A stretch of DNA of 64,000 nucleotides from Panax quinquefolius (lineage: Eukaryota; Streptophyta; Magnoliopsida; Apiales; Araliaceae): NCBI GenBank assembly GCA_020205615.1, contig CM035167.1, positions 31,044,902 to 31,108,901 of the forward strand, in the 5' to 3' direction. Numbering within the stretch: position 1 is the stretch's first letter; every line of letters starts with the position of its first letter. Below, piece after piece: positions 59,933 through 64,000 of this stretch. The position numbers and the translations under genes are program-made. The notes beneath the pieces are model-generated. The model searched no databases. It worked only from the letters and a program-made list of their open reading frames with translations, and was not told where the DNA came from.

Positions 59933-62579
59933 CTCATCAATCAATAGTTCATCTTTTCACGTAAGCCAAAGATATATAATTGTAAAACCAATAATCAACA
60001 GTCCATCTTTGCACGTAAGCCAAAGATATACAACTGTAAAACCAATAATCAACAGTCCATCTTTGCACGTAAGTCAAAGATATACAACTATAAAACCAAT
60101 AATCAACAAATTCCATCTTTGCACGCGTAAGCAAAATGACTTTCATCATAATATAAGCATGAGGATGATGACAATGATATAAGCATTAATCAAACGAAAT
60201 CAAGGATAAATATTAAAGGATTTAAATTTATCCAGTGTTTAAAAATATCCAAATTGTCAACATGATACTGCTTTGTGGAATAAAATTCAAGAATAATATT
60301 CATGTACCAAAAATAATTTGGATAGAAAAGAAATATATTTTTCGGGTAAATAGTACCCATGATAAGTACCTATAAATAGTACTTGGGAATAGTACCTCGT
60401 GAATAGTACCCAAAATCATGAAAAAGTACCCCAAATACCTGAGTGAATAATATTTGGGTGAATAGTAATTTGGGTGAATAGTAACCCGTGAATAGTATTC
60501 CGACACGAAAAGTGCCCCGAATACCCGAGTGAATAATACTAGAGTGAATAGTAACTAGGTGAATAGTAATCCGTGAATAGTAACTCTTAAAAAAAATAAC
60601 AAAGAAAATGATATTCCATGAAGAGTACAAAAGAAATGATATCTCATACGAGTATAATAGATTATACGAAACTGCAAATGGATTTTCACCCACCATACGG
60701 TAATCCACGTACACAGATCATTTCCACAATTTAATAAGGAATGAATACAAAGGATCATTCACCATGCATGTGGTAATCCACATAGACAGGTTATTCCAAC
60801 AGAATAATAAAGATTGGAATAACAGAAGAATTCACCATGCATGCGATAGACCGCACAGACATGTTATTCTAATAGAATAATAAAGAATTGAATAACAGAA
60901 GAATTCACCATGCATGCGATAGACCGCACAGACAGGTTATTCCCAACAGAATAATAAAGAATGGAACCAGGTCATGCGTAATTCGCACATCTGAGGATAT
61001 TCTAACGAGAATAATAAAGAATGGAACCAGTCGTATGTAATCCAAGACAAACGAATATTCCAACAGAATAATAAAAATTGAACCGGATCATGCGTAATTC
61101 GCACGCATGAGGATATTCAACAAAATAATAAAGAATAGAATAACAACTTGAGAATTCACGGGCATGCGATAGGCCTGATGATGGGTTATTCAATGAATAA
61201 TAAAGAATGGAATAATGAAGAATTTTACCGTGTATGTGGTACTTGGCGTAAAAAAGTTATTCAACATATAATAAAGAATGGAATAACAACCCTTAAGAGT
61301 ATTGAAAGAAAATAACTCTCTTCATGAATACGAAAGAATAATACCCCTTACTATAATAATAATATCCCTTACTTCGAAAAGATTTGGATCTTTGGAATAG
61401 TGAAGCAAGGACTTTTCGCTTCTTCTTTCTCTCTATAGCTTCTCTCTCTCTATAATTTCTCTATAATAATTGCTCTTGTGAGACTTAGTGAATTGGTAAA
61501 AAATAATGAAGGAATGAGCTTCTATTTATAGGAAAATATAGTTTCGATAATTGCACGTTTTGGGGCTCGAAATATTACAGTATAATACCATTATCTTTTC
61601 CTTCATTTTTAATATAGTCATGCAAGTATTATAAATCTTGCACCAAATCCCCTAATAGTAAATGAATGTGAATCAATAGTACACACATGTGAACAAATAG
61701 TTATGATCATATGAATTAATAGCAATTAATTGCTCATTTATCCAGGTTAATTACCCAGATTGGTCAATATAACCTCAGAGCATCAATTATTATCGAAATA
61801 AATGTCGATTTTCACTAACACTAATAATTCCAACACAATGAAACTATCAATTTCATCTTTAATCAACACGAACTTATTCATCATTAATATTATAATTCAT
61901 AATATTTAACAACCGAAGTCGTTAAAGTAGGAAAGGGGCTTTCCGATAAGGATTTCTCCCTATTAGGCCTTGATTAAATTATCTAACCTCTCCTTGACAG
62001 AACTTCTAGACATTGTCAATATTGCAAATAATAATATGAATAATTTTGTCGTCTCAATTATTGATTTAATAACATAACATATTATGCAGATGATACTTTG
62101 ACAATAATTAAATCAATAATATGAGAGATATGATGCAAGAATTAATCTTTGTAGCAATAATTGAGTATAAGCGAGGTGACTTCTTACGTAAGCATCAATA
62201 ATCAATACTGGTGTGCTACTTATGCAACCAGCAGCGTATTCATCGTATTTTTACTAAGGGTAGTTCAACAGTTTTAACGGTAACACTTTTGCCGTTATTT
62301 TTAATAAAAGATAAATATGTCATTTTTTAAATACGATAATACTTCCGTTGGGGGGGTCCACCAATGATTATGCCGACGAACGAATATTCTCTGTGAAAAT
62401 GAATATTCCCCGACTAATTGAATATTCCCCGACACAACGAATAACAACTTGCTTACTTTATAAAATTTTCAAATATCACCCTTAACTTTAACCCTTTCTC
62501 AATTTAACCATTTACTAAATAACATAATAATTATAAAAAAAATTGAATACTTTCATTTCATAAAATTCGGGGTCTTACA
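59933..62579 (-). repeat. Minus-strand LTR, main part, right of the CACTA element (copy H, part 2)
   Basis: It resumes the LTR interrupted at 40171 and ends at 62579 with GGGGTCTTACA. It contains a 54-bp tandem array (units starting 59942, 59996, 60050), the GTGAATAGTA array (about 60350-60595), the GAATAATAAAGAATGGAATAA array (about 60720-61290) and a reversed TATA box near 61521. It acts as the 3' LTR of a minus-strand element whose purine tract follows at 62585-62600. Confidence 0.85.
59942..60115. repeat. 54-bp tandem array in the LTR
   Basis: Three full units begin at 59942, 59996 and 60050, with a partial fourth at 60104. The core CATCTTTGCACGTAAGCCAAAGAT is an imperfect hairpin. The apparent 66-residue repetitive frame here is the array translated. 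Confidence 0.92.
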
Positions 62580-62915
62580 ATCTCCCCTCCTTATGAAATT
62601 TCTCCCTCAAAATTTACGTACCTTGTAGTTCGAAGAGATGAGAATACTTTGCTTTCTTTTTGGGTTGTACCTTCCTGGTTATTTCCTCTATATCATGATT
62701 TTCCCATTGCTCATCTTCTGTATTTCAGATATCATTCTAGAATATATCTTCAAAACAAAGGTTGATTGACATATCACAATTTGTCAACTTATCAAGTAAA
62801 CAATTTTAGCTTAGGTAAGTTACACACTAGCGAAGTATATAACTCATCTCTCCCCTCCTAGTTCTAGACTCTAATCTCCGCCAGCGACCATATCCCTAAG
62901 CTCTGATACCATTTT
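62580..62915 (-). mobile_element. Internal stub of a minus-strand Gypsy-type element
   Basis: Only about 335 bp lie between two LTR edges. A reversed polypurine tract (TCTCCCCTCCTT at about 62581-62592, then the reverse of the GAAATTTC gag-pol tail) is at one end. A reversed primer-binding site (GCTCTGATACCA, 62900-62911) is at the other. All coding sequence is gone, making this a large deletion derivative. Confidence 0.8.
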
Positions 62916-63418
62916 TGATGCCCCCAAAATAGGTCCACACGACCCATTCTGAGTCGCCAGATATCATACTATAAAAATCATTTACAAACTTCATTTATAC
63001 AACTGTTGAATTTGTCGCAGAGAATACGACTACGTTAAAGCTGTGAGTTTTAATACAAATGTATGTAACTCTCATGGTTCCTCGTCCACAACCTTACAAT
63101 GGTACTTTACATAAAACTACATCCAAAAGCTGTTTTAGAAATTAAAATCTTTGGGAAGTGCTCGAGAAACCTTCTTCATACATGGGATGCCGTGCGTCGA
63201 GGTTATGATAGATATCATATGTCCACGAATTATCCTTGGTTGGCCCAATAGACCCCAAAGAAAAAAGAAGATTACTATCATGTTCTTTCAAATGGTGAGT
63301 CTTCTCTTGACATATAACTATCTCATTCTGCTCGCAATTGAAAATTATATTTCAAACAAACTCAAGATCATATAGGTAGTTCTCGTAGATATACTCGGCA
63401 AGTGGATGTACTGCCTGT
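62916..63418 (-). repeat. LTR end of the minus-strand element, truncated
   Basis: It begins TGATGCCCCCAAAATAGG next to the primer-binding site, so it is the 3' end of that element's 5' LTR. It matches copy F (13020-13516) in reverse. It is truncated at 63418 by the forward LTR. Confidence 0.75.
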
Positions 63419-64000
63419 TGTAAGACCGAAAATTTTAAATAAAAAAGGAATTTCCTTTATTTATTATTTTGAAATAGTAAGGGTTGATTTGATTAATGTG
63501 GATAGTTAAGGGTTAAATACATAAATATTTCAAAATAAATGAGTGGTTATAAAATATTCATTGTTGTGGGGAATATTCGTTTGGTCGTGGAATATTAAAT
63601 CTTTGTCGGGGAATATTAAATGCGACGGTGACCATGTGTGGGACCCATGAAAGCGATTGGATGAAGAAAGCGACAAATATAAGTTGTTTAAAAATAACGG
63701 CGTAGTTATTCTGAATTAACACTATTGGAATACCCGGTGGTTAAAACACGATGTCTACGTTGTTGTCAGACAAAGAAGCTGCAGTATTGCACCAAATATT
63801 GATTCTTACGTAAGAAGGCACTACTCAATAATGGTTACAGTAATTCTTTATTCGATTATTTTATTTTATTGATTCAATAATTCTTTGCGTTGATATTTTA
63901 TATTCTTTGTTGTTTGATAATTGTCATTACTGATTTTTCATTATCAAAGCAATAATTCATATTATCCGAATAATATTATTAGATAACATTATTGGCAATG
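63419..64000 (+). repeat. Gypsy-family LTR start, plus strand, cut by window end (copy G)
   Basis: It starts TGTAAGACCG and follows the same order as 41811 onward: GGGGAATATTCG, TTGTCGGGGAATATTAAATG, and the final ACATTATTGGCAATG, present near 42350. Confidence 0.85.

Noticed and set aside
59949..60149. Repetitive 66-codon minus-strand frame
   Set aside because: It is the 54-bp LTR tandem array translated (54 is a multiple of three).
60720..61290. Regularly spaced repeats resembling a CRISPR array
   Set aside because: This is plant DNA; units and spacers are both repeated and variable in length, and the array lies within an LTR copied elsewhere in the window.
1..64000. tRNA, rRNA or other structured RNA genes
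   Set aside because: I looked for tRNA-like cloverleaf elements and conserved rRNA words and saw none; the tRNA-like words present are retrotransposon primer sites.

Overview
This is nuclear DNA from a dicot plant. The evidence is one intron-containing WRKY transcription factor gene of the WRKY12 type, several Stowaway-like MITEs, and nested plant-type Gypsy, Copia, CACTA and Helitron elements in an AT-rich background. Species and family cannot be named from the sequence alone.

Layout. (1) 1-13.5 kb: a mosaic of LTR copies in both orientations from one long-LTR Gypsy family (start TGTAAGACCCC, end GGGGGCGTCACA), one of them split by another LTR-like insert (about 9.13-11.0 kb). (2) 14.8-19.9 kb: a broken Helitron on the minus strand, with Rep and PIF1-like helicase parts and key residues lost. 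(3) 21.4-25.4 kb: an unidentified repeat block, a piece of a CACTA-like end, and a Copia reverse transcriptase/RNase H remnant. (4) 25.4-40.0 kb: the only gene island. It holds the WRKY12-like gene (34.0-39.0 kb, four coding exons, 3.3-kb third intron) among MITEs, foldback elements and AT microsatellites. (5) 40.05-62.58 kb: a nest. A minus-strand LTR is split by a CACTA transposon (40175-59932, target duplication CTC). The CACTA is itself split by a full-length Gypsy element (41811-51954, target duplication GGGGT). (6) 62.58-64 kb: the remaining internal stub and other LTR of the minus-strand element, then the start of another forward LTR.

The WRKY gene is the only locus with intact coding logic: splice sites, reading phase and all WRKY and zinc-finger residues agree. 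Every transposon gene seen is interrupted. In the Gypsy element many interruptions fall where the conserved protein would use a CAG or CTG codon or overlap one. That pattern, and the mostly indel-type differences between its two LTRs, suggests the frameshifts may partly be sequencing error at CHG-methylated sites rather than true decay.

No new gene system was found. The most unusual structures are a 546-bp near-perfectly symmetric hairpin with a 19-nt loop inside the CACTA element, a roughly 780-bp long-arm foldback at 28.6-29.4 kb, a three-copy MITE family placed upstream of and inside the WRKY gene, LTRs that carry several unrelated tandem arrays, and a 1.2-kb stretch peppered with the hexamer CTACGA.
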